Part shown: piece after piece, positions 20,628 to 29,467 of the stretch
Layout: every line of letters begins with the position of its first letter
Numbering within the stretch: position 1 is the stretch's first letter
From: Burkholderiales bacterium RIFCSPHIGHO2_12_FULL_69_20
Lineage (GTDB): Bacteria > Pseudomonadota > Gammaproteobacteria > Burkholderiales > Burkholderiaceae_C
Assembly: GCA_001770815.1 (NCBI GenBank)
Contig: MESD01000032.1
Coordinates: forward strand, 1 to 45,119
Direction: 5' to 3'
Length of the DNA: 45,119 bases
Notes under the pieces: model-generated
What the model saw: the letters and a program-made list of their open reading frames with translations, nothing else
What the model was told of the DNA's origin: nothing
Database searches by the model: none
Program-made: the position numbers and the translations under genes

Positions 20628-21833
20628 CTACCTTCCGTAGACCTTGCCGAACAACTGCCAGGTCTTGCCGTCGAAACGCTGCAACTGCTCGCGCTCGATC
20701 GGGTAGAAGTCGTCCGGACCGGTCTTGATGTTCACGCCCGGCAGCAGCATGGGCAGGGTCAGGTCCATGCTGGCGGCCTGCTTCATGATGTTTTCGCGGG
20801 TCAGGTTGTCGCCGGCCTTCTGCAGCACATGCACCACGTTCTGCGCCACCGTGTAGCCGTAGACGTTGAAGTTGTCGTTCAGCGCGCCATTGGGGTGGTA
20901 TTTTTTCATCCAGGCCACCCAGTCGTCCCACTCCTTGCCCTTCTGGAACTGCGGGTCGGTCGGGTCCTTGATGTAGCCGGCGGTGATGATGCCGACGCCG
21001 TTCTGCACCCCGGCCGGTACCAGCACGGTGCCCACCGCGCTGGACACGCTGTTGAGGTAGTGCGCCGGCTTCCAGCCCAACTCGGCCGCCTTCTTGATCG
21101 CCTGCGCCGCGAACTTGGGCGTGGTGACGTTGAAGAAGGTATCGGCGCCCGAGCCCTTGAGCGACACCATCTGGCTGTCCACCGTCGGGTCGGTCACCTC
21201 GTAGCTGACCTTCGAGATGATCATGCTCTTGGCCTTGTCGCCGAGCGCGTCCTCGAAGCCCTTCAGATAGTCCTTGCCGTAGTCGTCGTTCTGGAAGAGC
21301 ACGGCGATCTTGGCGTTGGGGTTGTTCTCCAGGATGTGCAGCGCATAGATCTTGGCCTCGCTCTGGTAGTTGGGCTGCCAGCCCATGGTCCAGGGGAAGT
21401 TCTTCGGGTCACCCCACTTGGTGGCGCCAGTGGCCACGAACAGGTGCGGCACCTTCTTGGCGTTCATGTACTTGTGGATGGCGCTGTTGGGCGGCGTGCC
21501 CAGGGTCTGGAAGACCATCAGGACTTCTTCTTCCTCGACCAGCTTGCGCGCCTGCTCCACCGTCTTGGCAGGGTTGTAGCCGTCGTCCAGGCTGATGAAA
21601 CTGATCTTGCGGCCGTTCACGCCACCTTCGGCGTTGATCTTGTCGAAGTAGGCCTGGATGGCCTTGCCGATGGCACCGTAGGCCGAGGCCGGACCCGAGT
21701 ACGGGTTGATGTGGCCGACCTTGATTTCCTTGTCGGTCGCGCCGGTGTCGTACTTCTTCTGCGCGATGGCAGTGCCGCTGACCGTCAGCGAGACCAAGCT
21801 CGCCACGGCGAGGGTGAAGGCATTCAAACGCAT
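20628..21833 (-). CDS. Branched-chain amino acid-type ABC transporter, substrate-binding protein (copy 1)
   Basis: 401 residues from MRLNAFTLAVASLVS at 21833. The signal peptide ends at about TAIA-QKKYD, so the mature protein is periplasmic. It is a type-I periplasmic binding protein of the LivJ/LivK class: GHINPYSGPASAYG, ISLDDGYNPAKTVEQARKLV, QNDDYGKDYLKGFED. About four residues in five are identical by eye to the copy at 22010-23215, with the same length and the same end (WQLFGKVYGR). It is separated from that copy by a terminator and about 130 bp, so it probably has its own promoter. The ligand is not evident; Liv-type proteins near CoA enzymes often bind aromatic or carboxylic acids rather than leucine. 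Confidence 0.93.
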   Translation of the reverse strand: MRLNAFTLAVASLVSLTVSGTAIAQKKYDTGATDKEIKVGHINPYSGPASAYGAIGKAIQAYFDKINAEGGVNGRKISFISLDDGYNPAKTVEQARKLVEEEEVLMVFQTLGTPPNSAIHKYMNAKKVPHLFVATGATKWGDPKNFPWTMGWQPNYQSEAKIYALHILENNPNAKIAVLFQNDDYGKDYLKGFEDALGDKAKSMIISKVSYEVTDPTVDSQMVSLKGSGADTFFNVTTPKFAAQAIKKAAELGWKPAHYLNSVSSAVGTVLVPAGVQNGVGIITAGYIKDPTDPQFQKGKEWDDWVAWMKKYHPNGALNDNFNVYGYTVAQNVVHVLQKAGDNLTRENIMKQAASMDLTLPMLLPGVNIKTGPDDFYPIEREQLQRFDGKTWQLFGKVYGR

Positions 21834-21907
21834 GGTGTTGATACTCCTCAAGGTGGGGCATTCATTAAACGCCCGCGAATGGCGCTGACTGTCAGGATCT
21901 ACCCGAA

Positions 21908-21937
21908 TTTGCATCATCAACTGGCGTTTTTGCATCA
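21908..21937 (-). promoter_or_regulatory. Two TTTGCATCA repeats 21 bp apart upstream of binding-protein copy 1
   Basis: TTTGCATCA occurs at 21908-21916 and 21929-21937, exactly two helical turns apart, about 75-105 bp before the start at 21833. On the minus strand the unit reads TGATGCAAA. This looks like a regulator binding site; the factor is unknown. Confidence 0.4.
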
Positions 21938-21957
21938 ACTACACACACGGCGTGCCT

Positions 21958-21985
21958 AAAAAAAGGGCCCGCCGAAGCGGGCCTG
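21958..21985 (-). terminator. Rho-independent terminator of binding-protein copy 2 and the liv operon
   Basis: On the minus strand GGCCCGC, CTTCGGC-type tight loop region, GCGGGCC and then CTTTTTTT. The stem is 7 bp with a four-base loop and a run of seven T. It lies 25 bp after the stop at 22010. Confidence 0.93.
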
Positions 21986-22009
21986 TTGATCACCTGTCTC
22001 GAAACAAGA

Positions 22010-23215
22010 TCAGCGACCGTACACCTTGCCGAACAACTGCCAGGTCTTGCCGTCGAAGCGGGCCAGCTGCTCACGCTGGATCGGGTAGAAGTCGTCCGGT
22101 CCGGTCTTGACGTTGATGCCCGGCAGCAGCATCGGCAGCGTCATCTCCAGACTGGCGGCCTGCTTCATGATGTTCTCGCGGGTCAGGTTGTCGCCAGCCT
22201 GCTTGAGCACCTGCACCAGGCCCTGAGCCACCGTGTAGCCGTAGACGTTGTTGACGTCCTTGATATCGCCCTTGGGCTGGTACTTGGTCATCCAGGCCAG
22301 CCAATCGTCCCATTCCTTGCCCTTCTGGAACTGCGGGTCGGTCGGATCCTTCAGGTAGCTGGCGGTGTAGATGCCCACGCCGTTCTCGGGGCCGGCAGGG
22401 TTCATCACCGAGCCGACCGAGGCCGACACGCTGTTGAGGTAGTGGGTGGGCTTCCAGCCGATCTCGGCCGCCTTCTTGATCGCCTGCGCCGCAAACTTGG
22501 GCGTGGTGATGTTGAAGAAGGTGTCGGCACCCGTGGCCTTCAACGACACCATCTGGCTGTCGATGGTGGGGTCGGTCACCTCGTAGCTGATCTTCGAGAC
22601 GATCATGCTCTTGGCCTTGTCGCCCAGACCGTCCTCGAAGCCCTTGAGGTAGTCTTTGCCGTAGTCGTCGTTCTGGTACAGGATCGCGACCTTGGCGTTG
22701 GGCTTGTTCTCCAGCAGGTGGGCGGCGAACACCTTGGATTCACTCTGGTAATTGGGCTGCCAGCCCATGGTCCAGGGGAAGTTCTTCGGATCACCCCACT
22801 TGGTGGCCCCGGTGGCCACGAACAGCTGCGGTGTCTTCTTGCTGTTCATGTACTTGTGGATGGCGCTGTTCGGCGGTGTGCCCAGGGTGTTGAAGATGAA
22901 GAGCACTTCTTCTTCTTCGACCAGCTTGCGCGCCTGCTCCACCGTCTTGGCCGGGTTGTAGCCGTCGTCCAGGCTGATGAAGGTCAGCTTGCGACCATTG
23001 ATGCCACCTTCGGCGTTGACCTTCGCGAAGTAGGCCGTGATGGCCTTGCCGATCGCGCCATAGGCCGAGGCTGGGCCCGAGTACGGGCTGATGCCGCCGA
23101 TCTTGATCTCTTTGTCGGTGGCGCCGATGTCGTACTTCTTCTGTGCCAGAGCAGAAGTGCCGACGGTCAGGGCGGTCAAGCTCACGATGGCAAGCGCGAT
23201 GGATTTCAGACGCAT
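22010..23215 (-). CDS. Branched-chain amino acid-type ABC transporter, substrate-binding protein (copy 2)
   Basis: 401 residues from MRLKSIALAIVSLTAL at 23215, with GAGGAG a few bases upstream. The signal peptide ends near ALA-QKKYD. Same family and nearly the same sequence as copy 1, differing mainly in the signal peptide, around FNTLG versus FQTLG (109-113) and in the 290-330 region. It lies 62 bp downstream of livM, so it is most likely the last gene of the livG-F-H-M operon and the main binding protein of that transporter. The tandem arrangement points to a local duplication, which may give two ligand ranges to one permease. Confidence 0.94.
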   Translation of the reverse strand: MRLKSIALAIVSLTALTVGTSALAQKKYDIGATDKEIKIGGISPYSGPASAYGAIGKAITAYFAKVNAEGGINGRKLTFISLDDGYNPAKTVEQARKLVEEEEVLFIFNTLGTPPNSAIHKYMNSKKTPQLFVATGATKWGDPKNFPWTMGWQPNYQSESKVFAAHLLENKPNAKVAILYQNDDYGKDYLKGFEDGLGDKAKSMIVSKISYEVTDPTIDSQMVSLKATGADTFFNITTPKFAAQAIKKAAEIGWKPTHYLNSVSASVGSVMNPAGPENGVGIYTASYLKDPTDPQFQKGKEWDDWLAWMTKYQPKGDIKDVNNVYGYTVAQGLVQVLKQAGDNLTRENIMKQAASLEMTLPMLLPGINVKTGPDDFYPIQREQLARFDGKTWQLFGKVYGR

Positions 23216-23277
23216 GGTGCAGGGCTCCTCAGGTTGGGTGCAGGTTTAACGCAAGGGATCTTGATGGGTTGACGGTG

Positions 23278-24261
23278 TCAACCCGCTGTCTTGGCGCGCA
23301 GGCGCGCCCAGACCTTGTACAAGCCGCCCATCACGCCGGTGGGCAGCAGGTACATGAAGCCGATCAGCAGGATGCCGTAGATGGCGGCTGGCGCCGACTT
23401 GGAGATCTCGTCGGCGATGTTGGGCACGAACTGGATGAAGATGCCGCCGAAGATGGCGCCGGGGATCGATGCCAGGCCGCCCACCACCACACCGACCAGC
23501 AGGAAGATCGACAGGTTGACGGTGAAGCTGTCGGGCGAGACGAAGGCCACCACGATGGCGCCCAGCGCGCCGGCCAGGCCGGTGATGCCGGCCGAGGTGC
23601 CGAAGGTCAGTGACTTGAACACCGGCAGGTTGATGCCCATGGCGGTGGCGGCGATGGGGTGGTCACGCACGGCGATCAGCGCCCGGCCCACCCGGCCGCG
23701 CAGCAGGTTCCAGGCGATCAGGAACATCAGCCCGGCCACGGCCAGGCTGAAGTAGTACAGCCAGCGATCGGCGCTGAAGGGTTGATCGAGGAAGCGGAAA
23801 TCGAACGGCGGCTCGGGCTTGTTCAACACAATGCCCTGCACGCCGCCGGTGAGGTGCTCGATGTGTTTGTACTTGAGCAGTTGCGGCACCGCCAGCGCCA
23901 GCGCAAAGGTGGCCAGCGCCAGGTAGTGGCCAGCCAGCCGCAAGGCCGGAAAGCCCACCAGGAAACCGAACACGAAGCACACCACGAAGGCGGCCGGCAA
24001 CGTGGCCCAGTAGGGCACGCCCAGCTTGTCCATCAGGATGGCCGCGGTGTAGGCGCCAAAGGCATAGAACGCGCCGTGCCCCAGCGAGATCTGGCCGTTG
24101 AAACCGGTCAGCATGTTCAAGCCCAGGATGGCGATGGCATACACCAGCACCAGGTTGAACTGGAAGACGCGGTAGTTCTTGACCAGGAAGGGCAGTACCA
24201 GCAGCACCACCAGCAGCAGTGCGCTCCAGAGCCAGACCCATTTGCGATCGAGGGGTTTCAT
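23278..24261 (-). CDS. livM: Branched-chain amino acid-type ABC transporter permease LivM
   Basis: 327 residues, hydrophobic throughout, with the family signature LNMLTGFNGQISLGHGAFYAFGAY near the N-terminus and AVRDHPIAATAMGINL in the cytoplasmic loop that contacts the ATPases. Forms the inner-membrane channel together with LivH. The start overlaps the livH stop as ATGA, indicating translational coupling. Confidence 0.95.
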   Translation of the reverse strand: MKPLDRKWVWLWSALLLVVLLVLPFLVKNYRVFQFNLVLVYAIAILGLNMLTGFNGQISLGHGAFYAFGAYTAAILMDKLGVPYWATLPAAFVVCFVFGFLVGFPALRLAGHYLALATFALALAVPQLLKYKHIEHLTGGVQGIVLNKPEPPFDFRFLDQPFSADRWLYYFSLAVAGLMFLIAWNLLRGRVGRALIAVRDHPIAATAMGINLPVFKSLTFGTSAGITGLAGALGAIVVAFVSPDSFTVNLSIFLLVGVVVGGLASIPGAIFGGIFIQFVPNIADEISKSAPAAIYGILLIGFMYLLPTGVMGGLYKVWARLRAKTAG

Positions 24262-25130
24262 ACGCGGGTGACCACCTTCTTGCCGAACAGGCCATCAGGC
24301 CGAAGCGTGAGCGTGCCCACGATCAGCACCAGTGCCACGGTCAGTTTCAGTTCGGTGCCGATGACGTAGGCGCCGAGCAGGTTTTCGAGCACGCCCACCA
24401 CCAGGCCGCCGATCACCGCGCCGATCGGGTTGTCGATGCCACCCAGCAGGGCACCGGCAAAACCGTACAGCAGGATGCCGGCCATCATGTTGGGATCGAG
24501 GAAGACGACGTGTGCCACCATCATGCCGGCCACCGCGCCGATCGCCGCGGCCAGGCCCCAGCCCAGGCCCAGCATCCAGCTCACCCGGATGCCGACCAGC
24601 TTGGCCGAATCGGGATTCTGTGCAGCCGCGCGCATCGCCAGGCCCACCGAGGTGTACTTGAAGAAGGCGAACAGCCCGGCCAGCACCACCAGCAGCACCC
24701 CCGCCGAACCCAGTTGGTGGGCCGAGAAGTACTTGCTGGCCAGCGCCGAATCCTTGGGAAAGGGGCTGTCGAAGGCCTTGATGGTGTGGTCGAACAACAT
24801 GCCCGACATGGCGTTGAAGATCAGCAGCAGGCCGATGAAGACGATCACGTTGGTCAGCACCGGCGCCTTCTCGATCGGCCGCAGCACGATGCGCTGCACC
24901 AGCAGGCCGCCCAGGAACGACACCGCCACGGTGAAGAAGAAGGCCCCCCAGTAAGGCCAGCCCGCCTGGATCAGCGCCCAGGCGATGAAGGTGGAGAAGG
25001 TGGCCATCTCGCCCTGGGCGAAATTGATGTGGTGCGTGGCCTGGTAGATCATCACCAGCGCCAGCGCCACCGATCCGTAGATGATGCCGTTGGCGAGGCC
25101 GGAAAAGACTTGGTGGAGTAGAGCTTCCAT
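24258..25130 (-). CDS. livH: Branched-chain amino acid-type ABC transporter permease LivH
   Basis: 290 residues. The N-terminus FSGLANGIIYGSVALALVMIYQ and HHINFAQGEMATFS, and the later MRAAAQNPDSAKLVGI loop, are typical of LivH. It is the second permease subunit of the transporter and lies 19 bp after the livF stop. The C-terminal GGIDNPIGAVIGGLVVGVLE is conserved in the family. Confidence 0.95.
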   Translation of the reverse strand: MEALLHQVFSGLANGIIYGSVALALVMIYQATHHINFAQGEMATFSTFIAWALIQAGWPYWGAFFFTVAVSFLGGLLVQRIVLRPIEKAPVLTNVIVFIGLLLIFNAMSGMLFDHTIKAFDSPFPKDSALASKYFSAHQLGSAGVLLVVLAGLFAFFKYTSVGLAMRAAAQNPDSAKLVGIRVSWMLGLGWGLAAAIGAVAGMMVAHVVFLDPNMMAGILLYGFAGALLGGIDNPIGAVIGGLVVGVLENLLGAYVIGTELKLTVALVLIVGTLTLRPDGLFGKKVVTRV

Positions 25131-25149
25131 GCGAGCGTTCTCGATTTTC

Positions 25150-25875
25150 TCAATAGCCGAGGTAGGCGCGGCGCACCGACTCGTCGTTCTTGATGTTCTC
25201 GCTGGGGCCCGACAGCGCCACCGTGCCCGTCTCGAGCAGGTAGGCGTGGTGGGCCAGGTCGAGCGCCAGATTGGCGTTCTGCTCGACCAGCAGCATGCTC
25301 ACGCCGTCTTCCACGTTGATGCTGCGCATGATGCGGAAGATCTCGGCGACGATCAGCGGGGCCAGGCCGAACGAGGGTTCGTCGAGCAGCAGCAGCTTGG
25401 GCCGCAGCATCAGCGCGCGGCTGATGGCCAGCATCTGCTGCTCGCCACCCGACAGCGTGCCGGCCTGCTGGTGGCGGCGCTCGGCCAGGCGCGGAAAGCG
25501 GGTGTAGGCCTTCTCGATGTCGTGCGCCACTTCGGCGCGATCGCCGCGAACGTAGGCGCCGAGCTTGAGGTTGTCCTCGACCGACAGCGCGGTGAAGGTG
25601 CCGCGGCCGTCGGGCACATGGGCCACGCCCAGGCGCACCACGTTCTCGGTGGCCTTGCCGACCAGTTGCACCTCGCCGGCGCCGGCGTTGAAGGCCAGGC
25701 TGCCGGTGGTGCGCACGACCTGGCACAGCGCCCGCAGCGTGGTGGTCTTGCCAGCGCCGTTGGCGCCGAGGATGGTGGTGATCTGGCCGGCCTCGATGGC
25801 GAAATCGATGTCGAACAGCACCTGCGTGGCGCCGTAGAAGGCGCTGAGCTTCTTGGCTTCGAGCAGCTTAGCCAT
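25150..25875 (-). CDS. livF: Branched-chain amino acid-type ABC transporter ATP-binding protein LivF
   Basis: 241 residues. Walker A GANGAGKTT (37-45), signature LSGGEQQMLAISRAL and Walker B KLLLLDEPSFGLAP are all present. It energises uptake with LivG. The start overlaps the end of livG by 8 bp, so the two are translated together. Confidence 0.96.
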   Translation of the reverse strand: MAKLLEAKKLSAFYGATQVLFDIDFAIEAGQITTILGANGAGKTTTLRALCQVVRTTGSLAFNAGAGEVQLVGKATENVVRLGVAHVPDGRGTFTALSVEDNLKLGAYVRGDRAEVAHDIEKAYTRFPRLAERRHQQAGTLSGGEQQMLAISRALMLRPKLLLLDEPSFGLAPLIVAEIFRIMRSINVEDGVSMLLVEQNANLALDLAHHAYLLETGTVALSGPSENIKNDESVRRAYLGY

Positions 25876-26665
25876 GGGCCACCTCCGCAGCCGGGGTGCC
25901 GAGGTAGGCGGCGATCACGTCCGGGTGCTGCTGGATGTGCTCGGGCGTGCCTTCGGCGATCTTCTTGCCGAAGTTCAGCGCCACGATGTGGTCGGACACG
26001 CTCATCACCAGGCTCATGTGGTGCTCGACCAGCAGCACCGTGATGCCCAGGTTGTTCTGCACGTCGAGGATCAGGCGGCCGAGTTCACCCAGCTCTTCGT
26101 GGTTGAGGCCGGCGGCGGGTTCGTCGAGCAGCAGCAGCTTGGGGTCGGCCGCCAGCGCGCGGCCCATCTCGACCCGCTTCTGGGTGCCGAAGGGCAGGTC
26201 GCCGGCCGGCCGGTTGGCGAAGGGTGTGAGCTGGAGGTATTCCATGATCTGGTCGGCGCGCTCGCGCAGGCGGCGCTCTTCGGCGCCGACGCTGGGCAGG
26301 CGCAGCGCGCTGGCCAGAAAGCCCGCCGACGAGCGTGAATGTGCGCCGATCATGATGTTGTCGCGCACCGGCAGGGTGCGGAACATCGCCAGGTTCTGGA
26401 AGGTGCGGCCCATGCCCAGCTGGGCGATCTGGTGGGTGGGCGTGCCGGTGATCGACTGCCCTTCGAACAGGATGTCACCGGCCTGGTAGTTGTAGAGCCG
26501 GGACAGGCAGTTGAACAAGGTGGTCTTGCCCGCGCCGTTGGGGCCGATCAGGCCGCACACATGGCCGCGGTCCACGTCGAAGCTCACGCCGTCGAGTGCC
26601 ACGATGCCGCCGAAGCGAACCGTCACACCACGCACGCTGAGCAGGGGGCCTGCTGTATCTGCCAT
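25868..26665 (-). CDS. livG: Branched-chain amino acid-type ABC transporter ATP-binding protein LivG
   Basis: 265 residues from MADTAGPLLSVRG at 26665; an upstream in-frame ATG adds nine residues that do not look like the family. Walker A GPNGAGKTT (41-49), the LivG-type degenerate signature LPFGTQKRVEMGRAL and Walker B LLLLDEPAAGLNHEE are present. First gene of the livG-F-H-M plus binding-protein operon. It diverges from the acyl-CoA synthetase across a 246-bp gap that probably holds both promoters. Confidence 0.95.
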   Translation of the reverse strand: MADTAGPLLSVRGVTVRFGGIVALDGVSFDVDRGHVCGLIGPNGAGKTTLFNCLSRLYNYQAGDILFEGQSITGTPTHQIAQLGMGRTFQNLAMFRTLPVRDNIMIGAHSRSSAGFLASALRLPSVGAEERRLRERADQIMEYLQLTPFANRPAGDLPFGTQKRVEMGRALAADPKLLLLDEPAAGLNHEELGELGRLILDVQNNLGITVLLVEHHMSLVMSVSDHIVALNFGKKIAEGTPEHIQQHPDVIAAYLGTPAAEVAHG

Positions 26666-26702
26666 CGTTGTCCTGTCCTGCTCCTGCAGCAAAAAATCGA
26701 GG

Positions 26703-26723
26703 TTGCAGGGGCACGCCCCGCAA
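26703..26723. promoter_or_regulatory. 21-bp inverted repeat between livG and the acyl-CoA synthetase gene
   Basis: TTGC-A-GGGGC-AC-GCCCC-GCAA is almost perfectly symmetric and lies 38 bp upstream of the livG start. It could be an operator shared by the divergent genes or a leader hairpin of livG. No known regulator motif was recognised. Confidence 0.4.
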
Positions 26724-26820
26724 AGCTTCGGGTTTATAGGTGGCGCGGGCTGGTTGCAGCAACGGGTGCTTGCCCTGACACACGGGCGACAACGCGCTGC
26801 AGGCCTCTCTCAGTCCAAAA

Positions 26821-26853
26821 GGGGGGCTTCATGTGCGACGATGGTTGCCCCCC
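26821..26853 (+). promoter_or_regulatory. Stem-loop in the leader of the acyl-CoA synthetase gene
   Basis: GGGGGGC at 26821-26827 pairs with GCCCCCC at 26847-26853 over a 19-base loop, about 60 bp before the start at 26912. It may form in the mRNA leader; no riboswitch class was recognised. Confidence 0.3.
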
Positions 26854-26911
26854 GGATTGCAGGGTGAAGGTGTCGCCTTTCTCGGCGCCGCCCCGTCGTT
26901 TTGGAGCGTGC

Positions 26912-28561
26912 ATGAGCAATATCTACGAGCAGCATCTCGACCGTCGAGCGGCCAATTTCGTCGCCTTGTCGCCGGTGAGTTTTGTCGAGCGCAGCGCCGA
27001 GGTGTTCGGCGATCTGCCCTCGGTGGTGCACGGCCAGCGCCGCTACACCTGGGCGCACACGCGTGAGCGCTCGGCGCGCCTGGCCGCGGCGCTGCGTGCG
27101 CTGGGCGTGGGACGCGGCAGCACCGTCAGCGTGATGCTGCCCAACACGCCCGAGATGGTGGAGGCGCACTACGCGGTGCCGGCGCTCAATGCGGTGCTCA
27201 ACACGTTGAACACCCGGCTCGACGCCCCGCTGCTGGCCTGGCAGATGAACCACTGCGAGGCCCAGGTGGTGATCACCGACCGCGAGTTCGCCGCGGTGAT
27301 GGGCCCGGCGCTGGTGATGCTGCGCGAGCAGTTCGGTCGTCAGCCGGTGGTGATCGACGTCGACGACAGCGAGTACACCGGCCCGGGGGACCAGCTGGGC
27401 GGCCACGTCTACGAAACCCTGCTGGCCGCGCATGCGCCGCTGGCCACGCTGGACGGCCCGGCCGACGAGTGGGACGCCATCGCGGTGAGCTACACCTCGG
27501 GCACCACCGGCGATCCCAAGGGCGTGGTCACCCACCACCGCGGCGCCTACCTCAACGCGGTGTGCAACGCGGCCACCTGGACCATGCCGAACTTTCCCAC
27601 CTACCTGTGGACGCTGCCGATGTTCCACTGCAACGGCTGGTGCTTTCCGTGGACGGTGGCGATGCTGGGTGGCACGCATGTCTGCCTGCGCCGGGTGGAG
27701 GCCAAGGCCATCCTCGAGGCGATGCGCGAGCACCGCGTCGACCACTACTGCGCCGCGCCCATCGTGCACAGCCTGATCTACAACGCGCCCGATGAACTGC
27801 GCCAGGGCATCGGCCAGCAGGTGCGCGGCATGGTGGCGGGTGCCGCGCCACCGGCGGCGATGATCGAGGGCATGGCCAAGATCGGCTTCGACATCACCCA
27901 TGTGTACGGCCTGACCGAGGTCTACGGGCCGGCGGGCGTGGCGGTCAAGCGCACCGGCTGGGCGGCCGAGACCCTGTCGGAGCAGACCCGGCTGAACGGC
28001 CGCCAGGGCGTGCGCTATCCGCTGCAGGAGGGCATGGCCGTGCTGCACCCCGAGACGCTGGCCGAGGTGCCGGCCGACGGGCAGACGATGGGCGAGATCA
28101 TGTTCCGAGGCAACATCGTGATGAAGGGCTACCTGAAGAATCCGGCCGCCACCGACAAGGTCTTCGAGGGCGGCTGGTTCCACACCGGCGACCTGGCGGT
28201 GCTGGAGAGTGACCGCTACGCCAAGATCAAGGACCGCAGCAAGGACGTGATCATCTCCGGCGGCGAGAACATCAGCTCGATCGAGGTGGAAGACGCGCTG
28301 TACCGCCACCCGGCGGTGGTGGCCTGTGCGGTGGTGGCGCGGCCCGACCCGAAGTGGGGCGAGACGCCGGTGGCCTATGTCGAGACCCGGCCCGGCACCA
28401 CGGTCACCGCCGCCGAGTTGGTGGCCCACTGCAAGGGCCTGCTGGCTGGCTACAAGGTGCCGCGCGAGATCCGTTTCGAGGAGATCCCCAAGACCTCCAC
28501 CGGCAAGATCCAGAAGTTCCAGTTGCGCGAGCGGGCCAAGTCCAGCGCGGCCATCGAATGA
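26912..28561 (+). CDS. AMP-dependent acyl-CoA synthetase
   Basis: 549 residues from MSNIYEQHLDRR at 26912. An ANL-superfamily ligase: it adenylates a carboxylic acid and transfers it to CoA. The phosphate-binding motif SYTSGTTGDPKG is at about 191-202, YGLTEVYGPA follows the acyl pocket, then FHTGDLAVLE and DRSKDVIISGGENISSIEVE. The C-terminal catalytic lysine is about Lys532 in TSTGKIQKFQ. The length and the HHRGAYLN stretch fit the medium-chain / methylthiopropionate-type ligases, but the acid is not known. The stop overlaps an ATG (ATGA), and the next gene is a crotonase, so the two likely act on the same CoA thioester. Confidence 0.93.
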   Translation: MSNIYEQHLDRRAANFVALSPVSFVERSAEVFGDLPSVVHGQRRYTWAHTRERSARLAAALRALGVGRGSTVSVMLPNTPEMVEAHYAVPALNAVLNTLNTRLDAPLLAWQMNHCEAQVVITDREFAAVMGPALVMLREQFGRQPVVIDVDDSEYTGPGDQLGGHVYETLLAAHAPLATLDGPADEWDAIAVSYTSGTTGDPKGVVTHHRGAYLNAVCNAATWTMPNFPTYLWTLPMFHCNGWCFPWTVAMLGGTHVCLRRVEAKAILEAMREHRVDHYCAAPIVHSLIYNAPDELRQGIGQQVRGMVAGAAPPAAMIEGMAKIGFDITHVYGLTEVYGPAGVAVKRTGWAAETLSEQTRLNGRQGVRYPLQEGMAVLHPETLAEVPADGQTMGEIMFRGNIVMKGYLKNPAATDKVFEGGWFHTGDLAVLESDRYAKIKDRSKDVIISGGENISSIEVEDALYRHPAVVACAVVARPDPKWGETPVAYVETRPGTTVTAAELVAHCKGLLAGYKVPREIRFEEIPKTSTGKIQKFQLRERAKSSAAIE

Positions 28562-28587
28562 ATGCCATTGACGTGACGGAGACTCCC

Positions 28588-29373
28588 ATGCTGACCACCG
28601 ACGACCCACTGCTGCTGCGCCACCAGGATGCGCGCGGCGTGATCACCCTCACGCTGAACCGGCCGCAGGCCTTCAACGCGCTGTCCGAGGCCATGCTCGA
28701 CGCGCTGCAGACCGAGCTGGACCTGATCTCGCGCGACCCCAAGGCGCGGCTGCTGGTGATCAACGCCACCGGCAAGGCCTTCTGCGCCGGGCACGATCTG
28801 AAGGAGATGCGGGCCGCGCCTTCGCCGGGTTATTACGAGACCTTGTTCGCCCAGTGCGGCCGCATGATGATGAGCCTGCAGCGGCTGCCGGTGCCGGTGA
28901 TCGCGCAGGTGCAGGGCATCGCCACCGCGGCGGGCTGCCAGTTGGTGGCGATGTGCGATCTGGCGGTGGCGGCGTCGGACGCGCGCTTCGCGGTCAGCGG
29001 CGTCAACCTGGGCCTGTTCTGCGCCACGCCCAGCGTGGCACTGTCGCGCAACCTGGGCCGCAAGCAGGCCTTCGAGATGCTGGTGACCGGCGCCTTCATC
29101 ACGGCCGACGAGGCCAAGGCCCGCGGCTTGGTCAACCGTGTGGTGCCGCCGGCCGACGTGGCGGCCGAGGTCGAAGCGCTGGTGGTCTCCATCGTCGGCA
29201 AACCGCGCGTGGCGTTGGCGATGGGCAAGGCCTTGTTCTACCGCCAGCTCGAAGTGGGCATCGAAGCCGCCTATGCCGACGCCTGCCAGACCATGGCCTG
29301 CAACATGATGGACCACAGCGCGCTCGAGGGCGTGCAGGCCTTCATCGACAAACGCAAGCCGAACTGGCCCTGA
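28588..29373 (+). CDS. Enoyl-CoA hydratase/isomerase-fold protein lacking both catalytic glutamates
   Basis: 261 residues from MLTTDDPLLLRHQ at 28588, chosen because GGAG lies six bases upstream; an ATG overlapping the previous stop at 28558 would add ten residues. The crotonase fold is clear: TLNRPQAFNALS, the oxyanion-hole segment AFCAGHDLKEM, and GIATAAGCQLVAMCDLAVA. The two acid/base glutamates of classic enoyl-CoA hydratase are replaced by Gln118 (GCQ instead of GCE) and, by alignment, Gly138 (SGVN instead of PE). This pattern resembles the ECHDC3 branch, whose reaction is poorly known. Probably co-transcribed with the acyl-CoA synthetase. Confidence 0.88.
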   Translation: MLTTDDPLLLRHQDARGVITLTLNRPQAFNALSEAMLDALQTELDLISRDPKARLLVINATGKAFCAGHDLKEMRAAPSPGYYETLFAQCGRMMMSLQRLPVPVIAQVQGIATAAGCQLVAMCDLAVAASDARFAVSGVNLGLFCATPSVALSRNLGRKQAFEMLVTGAFITADEAKARGLVNRVVPPADVAAEVEALVVSIVGKPRVALAMGKALFYRQLEVGIEAAYADACQTMACNMMDHSALEGVQAFIDKRKPNWP

Positions 29374-29401
29374 GGCCGAACCTCAGGACTTGGCCGAGAT
29401 G

Positions 29402-29421
29402 TTGTGCCGCATCAAGCGGCC
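29402..29421. repeat. Second copy of the smpB 3' end (downstream)
   Basis: TTGTGCCGCATCAAGCGGCC matches 29487-29506 inside smpB at 17 of 20 bases, 85 bp away. Read on the minus strand this copy encodes KGRLMRHNISAKS and a TGA at 29383-29385, preceded by RETQ. That resembles the C-terminus of SmpB, so it is a displaced or duplicated gene end in a different frame from the smpB stop. Confidence 0.6.
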
Positions 29422-29467
29422 TTTCTGCGTTTCGCGCGACCCGGCCGGCGAGGCTGGCGCCCCGGCT

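Noticed and set aside
21922-21934. Sigma-54-like TGGC/TGCA boxes upstream of binding-protein copy 1
   Set aside because: The distance between GG and GC is about 9 rather than 12 bases, and the orientation is opposite to the gene.
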